64,000 nucleotides of DNA from Laceyella sediminis (GTDB taxonomy: Bacteria > Bacillota > Bacilli > Thermoactinomycetales > Thermoactinomycetaceae): the NCBI RefSeq assembly GCF_003003125.1, contig NZ_PVTZ01000013.1, forward strand, positions 26,745 to 90,744, read 5' to 3'. The notes under the pieces were generated by a model, which saw only the letters and a list, made by a program, of their open reading frames with translations, was not told where the DNA came from and ran no database searches. Both the position numbers and the translations under genes were made by a program. Below are positions 28,515 through 36,389 of the stretch, piece after piece; position 1 is the first letter of the stretch, and the number at the start of each line of letters is the position of its first letter.

Positions 28515-28547
28515 GAAACGCGCCCGCTCGATGCAGGCGCGTTTTAT
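28515..28547 (+). terminator. Terminator after the acyl-CoA synthetase gene
   Basis: AAACGCGCC pairs with GGCGCGTTT, then TATACG. Confidence 0.65.
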
Positions 28548-28657
28548 ACGTGTCAAAGGTTGGCGAGCAGCTGGCAGTCACGTTCTCAAAAATATGGGTA
28601 TGGATTATACTGAAGTGGTAAGTTGCGGGCATGCCTATGGCAGAAAGGGATGGTGCA

Positions 28658-29092
28658 ATGATGGAAGCGAAACGGGTAGTCGGAAAAGAGGAATTGGAGG
28701 CGGCATTTCGGATTAGGCGGACCGTGTTTGTTGAAGAGCAAGGCGTGCTGTTGGAAGACGAATTTGATGAGCATGAGGAACAAGCCGTGCACATCCTCGT
28801 GCATGCCGAGGGGCAACCGGTTGGAACGGGTAGGGTGCGAATGGTGGAAGGCGTTGCCAAGCTGGAACGTATCTGCATTTTGCCCGCGTACCGCAAACAC
28901 GGATTGGGCAAAGTGATCATCCGCGCGTTGGAGGAAGTGGCGCGGGAACAAGGCGCCACCTCTGCCAAATTGCATGCGCAAACGCATGCGGAAGGCTTTT
29001 ACAAAAAGTTGGGCTACACTACTGCGTCAGCCGTGTTCATGGAAGACGGTATTCCCCATGTGCTGATGGTTAAGACCCTGTCAGAAGCTTAG
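28658..29092 (+). CDS. GNAT family N-acetyltransferase (YjcF/ElaA-like)
   Basis: 144 residues. The acetyl-CoA site is seen in LERICILPAYRKHGLGKVII (motif A, RKHGLGK) and the C-terminal GFYKKLGYTTAS block. The N-terminal FRIRRTVFVEEQGV is typical of the YjcF-like group. The acceptor substrate is unknown. ATG 28658 follows AAAGGGA by 7 bases; an ATG directly after it is equally possible. Confidence 0.88.
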   Translation: MMEAKRVVGKEELEAAFRIRRTVFVEEQGVLLEDEFDEHEEQAVHILVHAEGQPVGTGRVRMVEGVAKLERICILPAYRKHGLGKVIIRALEEVAREQGATSAKLHAQTHAEGFYKKLGYTTASAVFMEDGIPHVLMVKTLSEA

Positions 29093-29201
29093 TCGCGGTG
29101 AAGATCTGCCACTCGTGGATAAGGTGGGAGGAGCGGGGGAACGCTGGTTGATGAGTGGATCAGGTGCATCCCCTCCCATCTGTTATGTTTGAGGTGTAGA
29201 C

Positions 29202-29819
29202 ATGAGTGTGAACGATTGCGATACGTCGGTTTTGAAAAAGCAGCTTGTCCAGAATTTGTTGGCTGTTGCCGATCAGATCAACCGCTTTTTGGAAGTGGTA
29301 GATGATGAGGACAAATGCTTGCTGGGCGAGTTTAGAAGCATAAGAAATCAAATCGTGATGAGTGAAGCGTTGGCTTCATCTTTTTACTTGCAATGCTATC
29401 TATCGCCTTTCACCAACCAATATGTAGGCTTGCTACAAAGTATCGCCCATCTGTCGGAGCGGAAGCACGGAGCGTTGATCGTGGTGCAACGCCAAGACCC
29501 GTTATCTTCATTGCTTGCCCATGGGACGATGATTCAGGCGAAGTTTTCCAGCTCGCTTTTGGAGTCGATTTTTTATCCGGGCAGCCCCTTGCATGATGGC
29601 GCGGTGTTGATTCAAGATGACAAGATCGTTTCCGCCGCTCACGTGCTACCTTTGTCAAACAAAGAGGTAGAGGATGACCAAAAATTGGGCACCCGGCATC
29701 GGGCCGCCTTGGGATTGAGCGAATTGAGCGATGCGATTGTGATTGTGGTGTCCGAAGAAACCGGGCGCGCTTCGTTTGCCTTGAACGGTCGGCTATATGT
29801 GATTGGAATGGCCACTTGA
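29202..29819 (+). CDS. cdaS: CdaS-type diadenylate cyclase
   Basis: 205 residues. Residues 1-80 form an all-helical regulatory domain like the YojJ domain of B. subtilis CdaS (207 residues). Residues 82-205 are a DAC domain with the catalytic DGA (132-134) and RHR (165-167) motifs, plus the VSEETGRASFA block. It makes cyclic di-AMP from two ATP. CdaS is the cyclase used in spores, where its N-terminal helices restrain activity. GAGGTG precedes the ATG. The next transcript downstream starts with a c-di-AMP riboswitch, linking product and sensor. Confidence 0.9.
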   Translation: MSVNDCDTSVLKKQLVQNLLAVADQINRFLEVVDDEDKCLLGEFRSIRNQIVMSEALASSFYLQCYLSPFTNQYVGLLQSIAHLSERKHGALIVVQRQDPLSSLLAHGTMIQAKFSSSLLESIFYPGSPLHDGAVLIQDDKIVSAAHVLPLSNKEVEDDQKLGTRHRAALGLSELSDAIVIVVSEETGRASFALNGRLYVIGMAT

Positions 29820-29883
29820 ATGGCTTACCGCCTGTCTCATAGGTGTTGAGAGTCGCCAAAAAATCATAGGTAACCAGCCTCTC

Positions 29884-29908
29884 AGGCCCAAGCGGGCCTT
29901 TTCTTTTT
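29884..29908 (+). terminator. Terminator after cdaS
   Basis: AGGCCC-AAGC-GGGCCT then TTTCTTTTT. Confidence 0.82.
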
Positions 29909-29983
29909 GGCACCGATCGCCAAGCCTAGATGTCCTAGGGGATGAAAGGGCAGAGATCGCTATGGCACTAACTAACTTGCCTC

Positions 29984-30012
29984 TTTACAACGCTAGTTGA
30001 TGGGAGTAATAT
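29984..30012 (+). promoter_or_regulatory. Promoter of the riboswitch-kimA transcript
   Basis: TTTACA (29984-29989), a 17-base spacer and TAATAT (30007-30012). Confidence 0.6.
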
Positions 30013-30034
30013 ACGATTAATTCCATAATATACT

Positions 30035-30222
30035 CATCGTCGCTGAATCCTAGTGAGCGGGGGAACCAATCTACAGGGGTGAATCCCAGGCAATGCTTGG
30101 GTAGGGTTACTCTCATGACCCGAATCCGTCAGCTAACCTCGTAAGCGCAAATGAGAGGAGGGAAACTTCGTGCATTCAAGCCACGAAAAAGAGTTTCTCT
30201 TTTTCGTGGTTTTTTCTTTTTG
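30035..30222 (+). promoter_or_regulatory. ydaO/yuaA-type cyclic di-AMP riboswitch with terminator
   Basis: The conserved core is readable in order: AGCGGGGGAACC, GGGGTGAATCCC, TTGGGTAGGG, GACCCGAATCCGTCAGC and TAACCTCGTAAGCG, then GAGAGGAGGGAAAC. These are signature segments of the ydaO-yuaA class that binds two c-di-AMP molecules. It is followed by a perfect 13-base terminator stem (CCACGAAAAAGAG, 30181-30193 with 30197-30209) and a T-tract to 30221. It is an OFF switch: c-di-AMP favours the terminator and stops kimA expression. Confidence 0.96.
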
Positions 30223-30289
30223 CCTGGGGCAGGTTAATGCTGAGTCGAGTTAGAGGATTTGTTTTCATGTGAATGGAGGAAATAACCGC

Positions 30290-32119
30290 ATGATAAGTCA
30301 GTTTAAACGCATATTAATTGGAAAACCACTCAGGTCCAATGAGTTGCATAGTCAAAAATTAAGCAATGTGAAGGCATTGGCCATTCTTTCGTCTGATGCC
30401 TTGTCATCGGTCGCCTATGGTCCGGAGCAAATTTTGATCGTTTTGGCGGCGGTCGGCATGCTGGCTTACTGGTATTCCTTGCCGATCGCAGTCGGGGTGT
30501 TAGTTCTGTTGGGTGCCTTGATCTTGTCCTATCGGCAAATCATTTACGCTTATCCCCAGGGTGGGGGCGCCTATATGGTGGCTAAAGAGAATCTGGGGAA
30601 ACACTATGGTTTGGTGGCCGGAGGCTCTTTGCTGATCGATTATATTTTGACTGTGTCCGTTAGCGTGTCAGCGGGCACTGATGCCATCACATCCGCTTTT
30701 CCGGCGCTACACCCCCATAATGTGGTGATTGCCGTTGGCTTGGTGGCGTTGCTCACGTTGTTGAATCTGAGGGGATTGACTGAATCGGCTTCGGTTCTAG
30801 CTTATCCTGTCTATTTGTTTGTGCTGTCTCTGATGATTATGATCGGCATGGGTTTGTATCAGGTGTTGACCGGTCAAGCTCCAGCCGATGCACGACCACC
30901 GTTGGGGACGCCGGTGATGGGTGTCAGCATGTTCCTCATCCTGAAAGCTTTCTCCTCTGGGTGTTCCGCGTTAACCGGAGTTGAAGCGATTTCCAATGCC
31001 ATCCCCAATTTTAGGGATCCGGCTCCGCGAAATGCCGCTTTCACGTTGGCGCTCATGGGGGGGATTTTGGCAACGCTCTTTGCTGGCATCGTTTTTTTAG
31101 CTTATTGGTACGGGATTGCTCCTTCAAAAACAGAAACCGTTTTGTCGCAGTTGGGCACATCTATTTTCGGCCGTAATCTCCTTTATTATTTTCTACAAGG
31201 GACGACGGCGTTGATTTTGGTGCTGGCGGCTAATACCGGATTTTCTGCCTTTCCGTTGTTGGCGTACAGCTTGGCTAAAGACAAATATATGCCGCGGGCG
31301 TTTATGGTGCGGGGAGACCGACTGGGCTACTCCAATGGGATCATTACCTTGGGGTTGGCTTCGATCCTCCTGATCATCGTGTTTAACGGGCATACGGAAA
31401 GCCTGATCCCCCTTTATGCGGTCGGGGTGTTCATCCCATTTTCCTTGTCCCAAACCGGGATGATCGTCAAATGGGTGCGGGAAAAGCCACCGGGATGGAT
31501 CGGCAAGCTGTTGGTGAATTTGTCGGGTGCGTTGATTTGTTATCTGATCTTAGCCATATTCTATATCACCAAGTTCGGCCAAGTGTGGATGACGCTGGTC
31601 TTTATTCCGGCCTGTGTGTATGTCTTCCACAAAATCTATCAGCACTATCAAGCGGTGGGAGAACAGCTACGGGTAAATCTGGCGCAAAAAATCACAGATC
31701 TGGACAACATGGACAACATGGTGATTGTGCCTGTCGCTGGTGTCACCACTGTGGTCAAACAAACACTCCATTATGCCAAATCCTTGTCCGACAATGTGGT
31801 GGCCGTGTATGTGGGGTCCAGTCCGGAAGCTATCGACCGCATGGAAAAGGAATGGAACGAATGGCAGACGGGAGTGAGGCTGGTGACCTTGCATTCTCTC
31901 TACCGAAGTGTATTGGGACCGCTGAGTGAATTCATCGACTTAATGAAAAAGAAGGCCGCGCAAACGAACACCAGAGTGACCGTGGTCATGCCGCAATTTA
32001 TCACTAGAAAATGGTGGCACAGCTTTCTCCACAACCAGTCCGGTTTTCTCATTTTAGCCTATCTCCTCAAAATGAAAAGCGTCATTGTCACTATTGTTCC
32101 TTATCAACTGAAGCAATAA
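30290..32119 (+). CDS. kimA: KimA/YdaO potassium importer (APC superfamily)
   Basis: 609 residues, matching B. subtilis KimA (607). It has about twelve membrane segments and a C-terminal cytoplasmic universal-stress-like domain (from about residue 455, MVIVPVAGVTTVVKQTL). The N-terminus reads SSDALSSVAYGPEQIL, the usual KimA opening. It imports K+ with high affinity using the proton gradient and is inhibited by c-di-AMP. The ATG at 30290 follows GGAGGA by 9 bases; a GTG at 30269 is upstream of the ribosome site and rejected. It is controlled by the riboswitch directly upstream. Confidence 0.95.
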   Translation: MISQFKRILIGKPLRSNELHSQKLSNVKALAILSSDALSSVAYGPEQILIVLAAVGMLAYWYSLPIAVGVLVLLGALILSYRQIIYAYPQGGGAYMVAKENLGKHYGLVAGGSLLIDYILTVSVSVSAGTDAITSAFPALHPHNVVIAVGLVALLTLLNLRGLTESASVLAYPVYLFVLSLMIMIGMGLYQVLTGQAPADARPPLGTPVMGVSMFLILKAFSSGCSALTGVEAISNAIPNFRDPAPRNAAFTLALMGGILATLFAGIVFLAYWYGIAPSKTETVLSQLGTSIFGRNLLYYFLQGTTALILVLAANTGFSAFPLLAYSLAKDKYMPRAFMVRGDRLGYSNGIITLGLASILLIIVFNGHTESLIPLYAVGVFIPFSLSQTGMIVKWVREKPPGWIGKLLVNLSGALICYLILAIFYITKFGQVWMTLVFIPACVYVFHKIYQHYQAVGEQLRVNLAQKITDLDNMDNMVIVPVAGVTTVVKQTLHYAKSLSDNVVAVYVGSSPEAIDRMEKEWNEWQTGVRLVTLHSLYRSVLGPLSEFIDLMKKKAAQTNTRVTVVMPQFITRKWWHSFLHNQSGFLILAYLLKMKSVIVTIVPYQLKQ

Positions 32120-32163
32120 AAAAACCCCGCTCCCAGCTTTTTAGTTCTGGGAGCGGGTTTTTT
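32117..32163. terminator. Bidirectional terminator after kimA and the DUF1657 gene
   Basis: AAAAACCCCGCTCCCA pairs with TGGGAGCGGGTTTTTT; tracts on both sides. Confidence 0.92.
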
Positions 32164-32170
32164 ACCGCGC

Positions 32171-32377
32171 TTAAAATCCTTTGTATTGGGGTTCTTCGTT
32201 TTCCAATTGTTGTACGCGAGGTGTGATTTGATCGATGATTTGTTGGGTCTGTTGCGCGGCTTGCGTGTAAAGCTGTTTGGCTTGTTTGTTTTCGGTGCTA
32301 AGTGCGAATTGCTCTAAGCTGGCTTGGGCGCTTTTAAGCGAGGCGACACAGGTTTTGACATCGGATGCAATCGTCAT
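32171..32377 (-). CDS. DUF1657 domain protein
   Basis: 68 residues, helical, starting MTIASDVKTCVASLKSAQAS. It is a full-length single-domain DUF1657 protein. Members occur in Bacilli next to spoVA-type operons, including the mobile spoVA2 operons tied to spore heat resistance. AAAAGGAGG is 8 bases before the ATG. It is divergent from the DUF421-DUF1657 gene, whose C-terminal 50 residues are a second copy of this domain. No molecular function is established. Confidence 0.88.
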   Translation of the reverse strand: MTIASDVKTCVASLKSAQASLEQFALSTENKQAKQLYTQAAQQTQQIIDQITPRVQQLENEEPQYKGF

Positions 32378-32450
32378 AGGAAAACCTCCTTTTCATTATT
32401 GTCATAGGCTTAATCTGCGCAATGAACATCTGATTATGATGCCAAAAAAA

Positions 32451-32480
32451 TGCATATCCGTCCGGAAAGAGATCATACTA
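32451..32480 (+). promoter_or_regulatory. SigG/SigF-like promoter of the spoVA2-like operon
   Basis: TGCATA (32451-32456), a 17-base spacer and CATACTA (32474-32480). The -10 matches the forespore SigG consensus CATAMTA exactly, and the -35 is one choice within TGMATA. It is 40 bases before the first gene. Confidence 0.72.
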
Positions 32481-32519
32481 AGCAATAATGATTTCACCAA
32501 TCAAGGGGAGGCGGGCTTC

Positions 32520-33380
32520 ATGCCGGATTGGATTGCAGTGGCGCTAAGGACGTTGGTGGCGATCATCATTCTTTTCGTGCTAACCAAGTTGCTAGGAAAA
32601 AGGCAAGTGAACCAACTGTCACTCTTTGAATACATAACCGGCATCACCATTGGCAGCTTGGCGGCCTATATTCCTCTGGAAATGGGCGAAAAATGGCACT
32701 TGGGCATTGTTTCATTAGCCATTTGGGCAACGGTAGCGTTCGGAATTGAACTCCTTCAATTGAAAAGCAAAAAAGCGAGGGAATGGCTTGACGGCAAAGC
32801 CACCATCTTAATCAAAAACGGAAAAGTGCTGGAAGATAACCTGAAAAAAGAACGGATCACTATTGAAGAGATGATGGCACAACTGCGGAACAAAAACATT
32901 TTCAATGTGAGTGATGTTGAATTTGCCGTGATGGAAGCCAACGGAAATATCAACGTATTGCCGTATAAGGACAGGCGGCCAGTCACGGCTAAGATGTTGG
33001 GGCTTCAGGTCGGTCATGAGGACGAACCCCATGTGGTAATCGAGGACGGCGCGATCTTGGATGAAGAATTGGCCACCCGGGGTTTAAATCGCGGATGGTT
33101 GCAAACGGAGCTGGAGAAGCAAGGGGTGGCATTGGAAAATGTGTTCATCGGCCAAGTCGACTCAGACGGCCAGCTGTACACCGATCTGTATGATGATCAA
33201 ATCCAGATCCAGCCGCCGCAAGAAAAAGCGAAGTTGCTGGCCACACTGAAAAAATGTGAGGCCGACCTGGAGATGTTTAGCCTGTCGACGGACGATGAGC
33301 AAGCCAAAAAGCTGTATGAGCAAAGCTCGCATCAATTGCAAAAAGTGATCAAGGAAATCAAACCACAGTTAATCAGTTAG
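32520..33380 (+). CDS. DUF421 membrane protein fused to a DUF1657 domain
   Basis: 286 residues. Three N-terminal membrane segments (LVAIIILFVLTKLLGKRQVN is the DUF421/YetF signature) are followed by a cytoplasmic YetF-type domain (residues about 85-230) and a C-terminal DUF1657 domain (LLATLKKCEADLEMFSLS...). In spoVA2mob operons of heat-resistant Bacillus strains a similar gene precedes spoVAC. ATG 32520 follows GGGGAGG; the open frame upstream crosses the SigG-like promoter and is not coding. First gene of a four-gene operon. Confidence 0.92.
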   Translation: MPDWIAVALRTLVAIIILFVLTKLLGKRQVNQLSLFEYITGITIGSLAAYIPLEMGEKWHLGIVSLAIWATVAFGIELLQLKSKKAREWLDGKATILIKNGKVLEDNLKKERITIEEMMAQLRNKNIFNVSDVEFAVMEANGNINVLPYKDRRPVTAKMLGLQVGHEDEPHVVIEDGAILDEELATRGLNRGWLQTELEKQGVALENVFIGQVDSDGQLYTDLYDDQIQIQPPQEKAKLLATLKKCEADLEMFSLSTDDEQAKKLYEQSSHQLQKVIKEIKPQLIS

Positions 33381-33391
33381 GGAGAGAAACA

Positions 33392-33880
33392 ATGGCAAAC
33401 AATCAAAAGAAGAAACTGACACCTGTGCAACAAGAATATCAAAAGCTAGCTAAAAAACATGAACCTCCACGCCCTGTCTTCAAAAATTGCCTGCGCGCCT
33501 TTATCGCTGGGGGAGGTGTGTGCATCGTAGGGCAATTGTTGCAAGATATGTACATGAAATGGGTTGGCCTTCCCGAAGACCAAGCGTCCACCGCGACGGT
33601 GGCGTCGCTGATCTTGTTGTCCGTGATTTTCACCAGCTTGGGAGTATATGATAAATTCGGCCAATGGGCTGGAGCGGGCTCAGCGGTACCCGTGACGGGC
33701 TTTGCCAATTCCATGGCTTCGGCTGCGATTGAACATCGCAGTGAAGGGATGGTTTTGGGGGTTGGAGGAAAAATGTTCAAATTGGCGGGATCAGTCATCG
33801 TGTTTGGAACGGTTGCCGCCGTGATTATTGCGTTGTTGCATTTGTTATTCAATCCCAATATTGCAGGTGGGGGTTCATAA
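33392..33880 (+). CDS. spoVAC: Stage V sporulation protein AC
   Basis: 162 residues with a soluble N-terminus (KKLTPVQQEYQKLAKKHEPP) and about four membrane segments. The SpoVAC block CLRAFIAGGGVCIVGQLLQD and GAGSAVPVTGFANSM are clear. SpoVAC is a mechanosensitive channel-like component that moves calcium-dipicolinate across the inner spore membrane. It starts 11 bases after the DUF421 gene and ends 1 base before the spoVAD start, so it is in an operon. Ribosome site GGGAGAG. Confidence 0.95.
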   Translation: MANNQKKKLTPVQQEYQKLAKKHEPPRPVFKNCLRAFIAGGGVCIVGQLLQDMYMKWVGLPEDQASTATVASLILLSVIFTSLGVYDKFGQWAGAGSAVPVTGFANSMASAAIEHRSEGMVLGVGGKMFKLAGSVIVFGTVAAVIIALLHLLFNPNIAGGGS

Positions 33881-33881
33881 C

Positions 33882-34901
33882 ATGCGAAAAGGTCATCAGA
33901 GTTGGGTGTTTGAAAGAAAGCCGGTCATCCAGTCGACGGCCACAGTTGTTGGCCCCTTTGAAGGGCGGGGGCCATTGGGCAAAGATTTTGACGTGATCCA
34001 TGGTGAGTCCACGCTAAACCAAGACAGTTGGGAAAAAGCGGAGAAAATGCTGATTGAGGAAGCGGCGCAACTGGCCATTGACAAATCAGGGCTCACAAAA
34101 GAGCAGATTCAGTTTTTCATCGCCGGAGATTTGATGAACCAGATTGTCAGCACCAGCTTTGCGGCGAGAACTTTGGGGATGCCTTACTTGGGGGTTTTTG
34201 GGGCATGTTCTACCTCGATGGAGAGCTTGGCACTGGGTTCGCTACTGGTGAATGCGGGGGCGGCCACCGACGTGCTGGTAGGGACATGTAGCCACAACTC
34301 AGCGGTGGAAAAGCAATTCCGTTACCCCACAGAATATGGTTCTCAAAAGCCGCCGACCGCGCAATACACAGTGACGGGCGCGGGGGCGGCAGTCATCTCC
34401 GAGCAGGGGGAAGGCCCGATCGTCACCTCGGCCACGATTGGCCGCGTGGTTGATATGGGGGTGACCGATCCGTTCAATATGGGTGCGGCCATGGCGCCGG
34501 CAGCCGTCGATACCATCCAAGCGCATTTTCGCGATTTGCAGATTACGCCAGACCATTATGACTTGATTGTGACCGGCGACTTAGCAAAGGTGGGGCATGG
34601 CATTGTCTGCGATTTGCTTGAGAAACACCGGATTCCGGTCGATCTGGCGAAATACTGGGATTGTGGCATGATGATATACGACTATGACAAGCAAATGGTG
34701 CAAGCGGGAGGGAGCGGGTGCGCTTGTTGCGCGGTGGTCACATACGGCCATTTGCTGAACCGCATGAAAAAGGGAGAATTTAACCGCATCTTGGTTGTGG
34801 CGACTGGGGCACTGCTGTCTCCGCTGTCTTATCAGCAAGGGGAGACCATTCCCTGCATTGCGCATGCTGTTTCAATAGAAAGGGGGAACATAAGCGGATG
34901 A
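33882..34901 (+). CDS. spoVAD: Stage V sporulation protein AD
   Basis: 339 residues with a thiolase-like fold that binds dipicolinic acid. Family blocks are [15 protein letters not shown] (the Cys position of the thiolase fold), [18 protein letters not shown] and [17 protein letters not shown] 33882 is preceded by AGGTGGGGG; the open frame reaching back to 33828 overlaps spoVAC and is not used. The stop overlaps the next start by 4 bases (ATGA). Confidence 0.95.
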   Translation: MRKGHQSWVFERKPVIQSTATVVGPFEGRGPLGKDFDVIHGESTLNQDSWEKAEKMLIEEAAQLAIDKSGLTKEQIQFFIAGDLMNQIVSTSFAARTLGMPYLGVFGACSTSMESLALGSLLVNAGAATDVLVGTCSHNSAVEKQFRYPTEYGSQKPPTAQYTVTGAGAAVISEQGEGPIVTSATIGRVVDMGVTDPFNMGAAMAPAAVDTIQAHFRDLQITPDHYDLIVTGDLAKVGHGIVCDLLEKHRIPVDLAKYWDCGMMIYDYDKQMVQAGGSGCACCAVVTYGHLLNRMKKGEFNRILVVATGALLSPLSYQQGETIPCIAHAVSIERGNISG

Positions 34902-35251
34902 TGCAATATCTGTGGGCTTTTCTAGTTGGTGGAGCCATCTGTGTAGTGGGGCAGCTTTTGTTTGACGTGGCTAAGTTGACGCCAGCCCATACCATGGCGA
35001 CATTGGTGGTTGCGGGCGCGATTGTCGACGGTCTCGGCTTGTATGAACCGTTGATCAAATTTGCTGGTGCAGGGGCAACCGTGCCGATCACCAGTTTTGG
35101 CAATTCATTGGTGCACGGGGCCATTCAGCAGATGAAGTTGGATGGATGGACAGGCGCAATCACTGGTATTTTCAAGATCACCAGCGCGGGGATCACGGCG
35201 GCGATTTTTTTTGCATTTTTTGCCGCGTTGTTTGTGAAACCAAAAGGGTAA
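34898..35251 (+). CDS. spoVAE: Stage V sporulation protein AE (SpoVAEb type)
   Basis: 117 residues, three to four membrane segments, beginning [19 protein letters not shown] and containing [19 protein letters not shown], a duplicated-looking relative of the SpoVAC motif. It completes the C-D-E core of the dipicolinate transport complex. Other spoVA genes (AA, AB, AF) are absent, which fits a supplementary spoVA2-type operon rather than the full housekeeping one. A strong hairpin follows. Confidence 0.94.
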   Translation: MMQYLWAFLVGGAICVVGQLLFDVAKLTPAHTMATLVVAGAIVDGLGLYEPLIKFAGAGATVPITSFGNSLVHGAIQQMKLDGWTGAITGIFKITSAGITAAIFFAFFAALFVKPKG

Positions 35252-35270
35252 AGGCTTCGTTATCAAGAGT

Positions 35271-35318
35271 AAAGGGACGGCCCGCTCCGGCACTCCGGCG
35301 CGGGCCGTCCCTTTGGGA
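35271..35318 (+). terminator. Terminator after spoVAE
   Basis: AAAGGGACGGCCCGC (35271-35285) pairs perfectly with 35300-35314; little T-tract. Confidence 0.78.
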
Positions 35319-35367
35319 TGGTTGCGCTTAACTCTACAGACGGAAACGCATCGACGCAAAAAAAGTC

Positions 35368-35396
35368 TTGCAAAGATACATTCATAAAGGTATGAT
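35368..35396 (+). promoter_or_regulatory. Promoter upstream of the leader RNA and CBS gene
   Basis: TTGCAA (35368-35373), an exact 17-base spacer and TATGAT (35391-35396); transcription would start near 35403. Confidence 0.6.
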
Positions 35397-35402
35397 TTGC
35401 GT

Positions 35403-35573
35403 TAAATATATATGTCGCTATTTGCTAAATCTTCCCCCGTCGCGAGCAGAGGTGGACAGCTTGCGCCTAGGACGTGTCTGGGAAGTATGTGCGAGCAACC
35501 CATCCCACCAGCTTGGCAGAAGAAGGGACGGGAGAGCGACAAAAGCCCGCAGACCATGATCCTGCGGTTTTTT
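35403..35573 (+). ncRNA. Unrecognised attenuator-like 5' leader
   Basis: About 145 bases of potentially folded RNA precede an intrinsic terminator (CCGCAG 35547-35552, CTGCGG 35562-35567, then six T). Possible pairings are an outer stem CCCGTC/GACGGG (35436/35527) competing with GTCGC/GCGAC (35439/35536), GGTGG/CCACC (35451/35505), GACA/TGTC (35455/35475) and TGGG/CCCA (35479/35499). The CBS gene starts 54 bases past the terminator, so readthrough would set its expression. It matches none of the riboswitch classes I checked by eye. Confidence 0.45.
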
Positions 35574-35626
35574 CATATTCAAAAGAGAACGCCTTTTTAC
35601 ACTATCTCGCAAAAGGGGTTACCGAT

Positions 35627-36148
35627 ATGTTTGCCAAAAACGCTTACCTATTTTCACAAGGAATTGAATCGTTGATCATTCCCAAAGAATGTGTGACCAC
35701 CGTTCATCCTGAGTTGTCACTGGATCAAGCGCTGCGGGTGTTGACAAAGGAAAAGCTGAGCTCCGTTCCGGTCATCAATGATGCGGGCGAGGTGGAGGGA
35801 GTCATCAGCAAAACCAACATCTTGGATTTTGTCCAACAATTAAACCAGCGCGAAGGCGATTTCTCCGGATTAAAAGAACATGCGGTGAAAGAAGCGATGA
35901 ACAAAACTTGTCTGGGGATCTTGGCCAACTCCATCTTCTCGTTTGCGTTTGAAGTGTTGCTCAATCATTCTTACACGCCCATCATCGATGTCAAAGGGCG
36001 TTTCTTGGGCATTTTGACCCGGAAAGTGATGATGGAGCAAGTGATTGAGTTCTTTGGGGCCGAACCGTTGCCAGGCGACGGCCTGTCGGTGAACAAAGCG
36101 AATGAGAAAAGGAAATGGAAAGTCAAACATAAGAAGTTCTTTTCTTGA
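35627..36148 (+). CDS. CBS-pair protein, DarB/CbpB-like
   Basis: 173 residues from ATG 35627, which follows AAAGGGG; the frame upstream of this is leader RNA. Two CBS motifs cover about residues 25-85 (SLDQALRVLTKEKLSSVPVI, then VEGVISKTNILDF) and 90-150, with GILTRKVMMEQVIEFF at the end of the second, close in layout to B. subtilis DarB (CbpB, 147 residues), a c-di-AMP-binding protein that controls Rel and pyruvate carboxylase. A basic tail (KRKWKVKHKK) is extra. The nearness of cdaS and kimA supports a c-di-AMP link, but ligand binding is inferred. Confidence 0.72.
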   Translation: MFAKNAYLFSQGIESLIIPKECVTTVHPELSLDQALRVLTKEKLSSVPVINDAGEVEGVISKTNILDFVQQLNQREGDFSGLKEHAVKEAMNKTCLGILANSIFSFAFEVLLNHSYTPIIDVKGRFLGILTRKVMMEQVIEFFGAEPLPGDGLSVNKANEKRKWKVKHKKFFS

Positions 36149-36155
36149 ACCATTA

Positions 36156-36222
36156 CCCCATGCATGTGAGAGAGGATTTGCAGGGAGTTGTTGTTGCTAA
36201 GGAACCCGGAGTGTGCATGGGG
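36156..36222 (+). ncRNA. Candidate structured RNA closed by a 9-bp stem
   Basis: CCCCATGCA (36156-36164) pairs perfectly with TGCATGGGG (36214-36222) around a 49-base purine-rich interior. It lies in the 240-base gap between two genes and is followed at 36273 by a strong terminator, so it could be a 3' UTR element or a short separate RNA. No family recognised. Confidence 0.3.
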
Positions 36223-36272
36223 CTTAAACTTCGGTTTACCGTTGCAAGGAGACAGTCCCTTTTTTATTTAAG

Positions 36273-36331
36273 ATCACAATCATTTAAGGAGGATGTCATA
36301 GCTCCTACCTTAAATGATTGTGATTTTTTTT
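36273..36331 (+). terminator. Terminator downstream of the CBS gene
   Basis: ATCACAATCATTTAAGG (36273-36289) pairs with CCTTAAATGATTGTGAT (36308-36324) and is followed by eight T. Confidence 0.9.
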
Positions 36332-36389
36332 ACCCACCATGTACGCGATGGCCACCTTGTTCGGATCGAGAGATTGCGGGGCTTGGTAC

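Noticed and set aside
27109..28968. 619-residue open frame on the minus strand
   Set aside because: It runs antisense through the acyl-CoA synthetase and the GNAT gene and crosses a terminator; His- and Arg-rich composition is typical of shadow frames.
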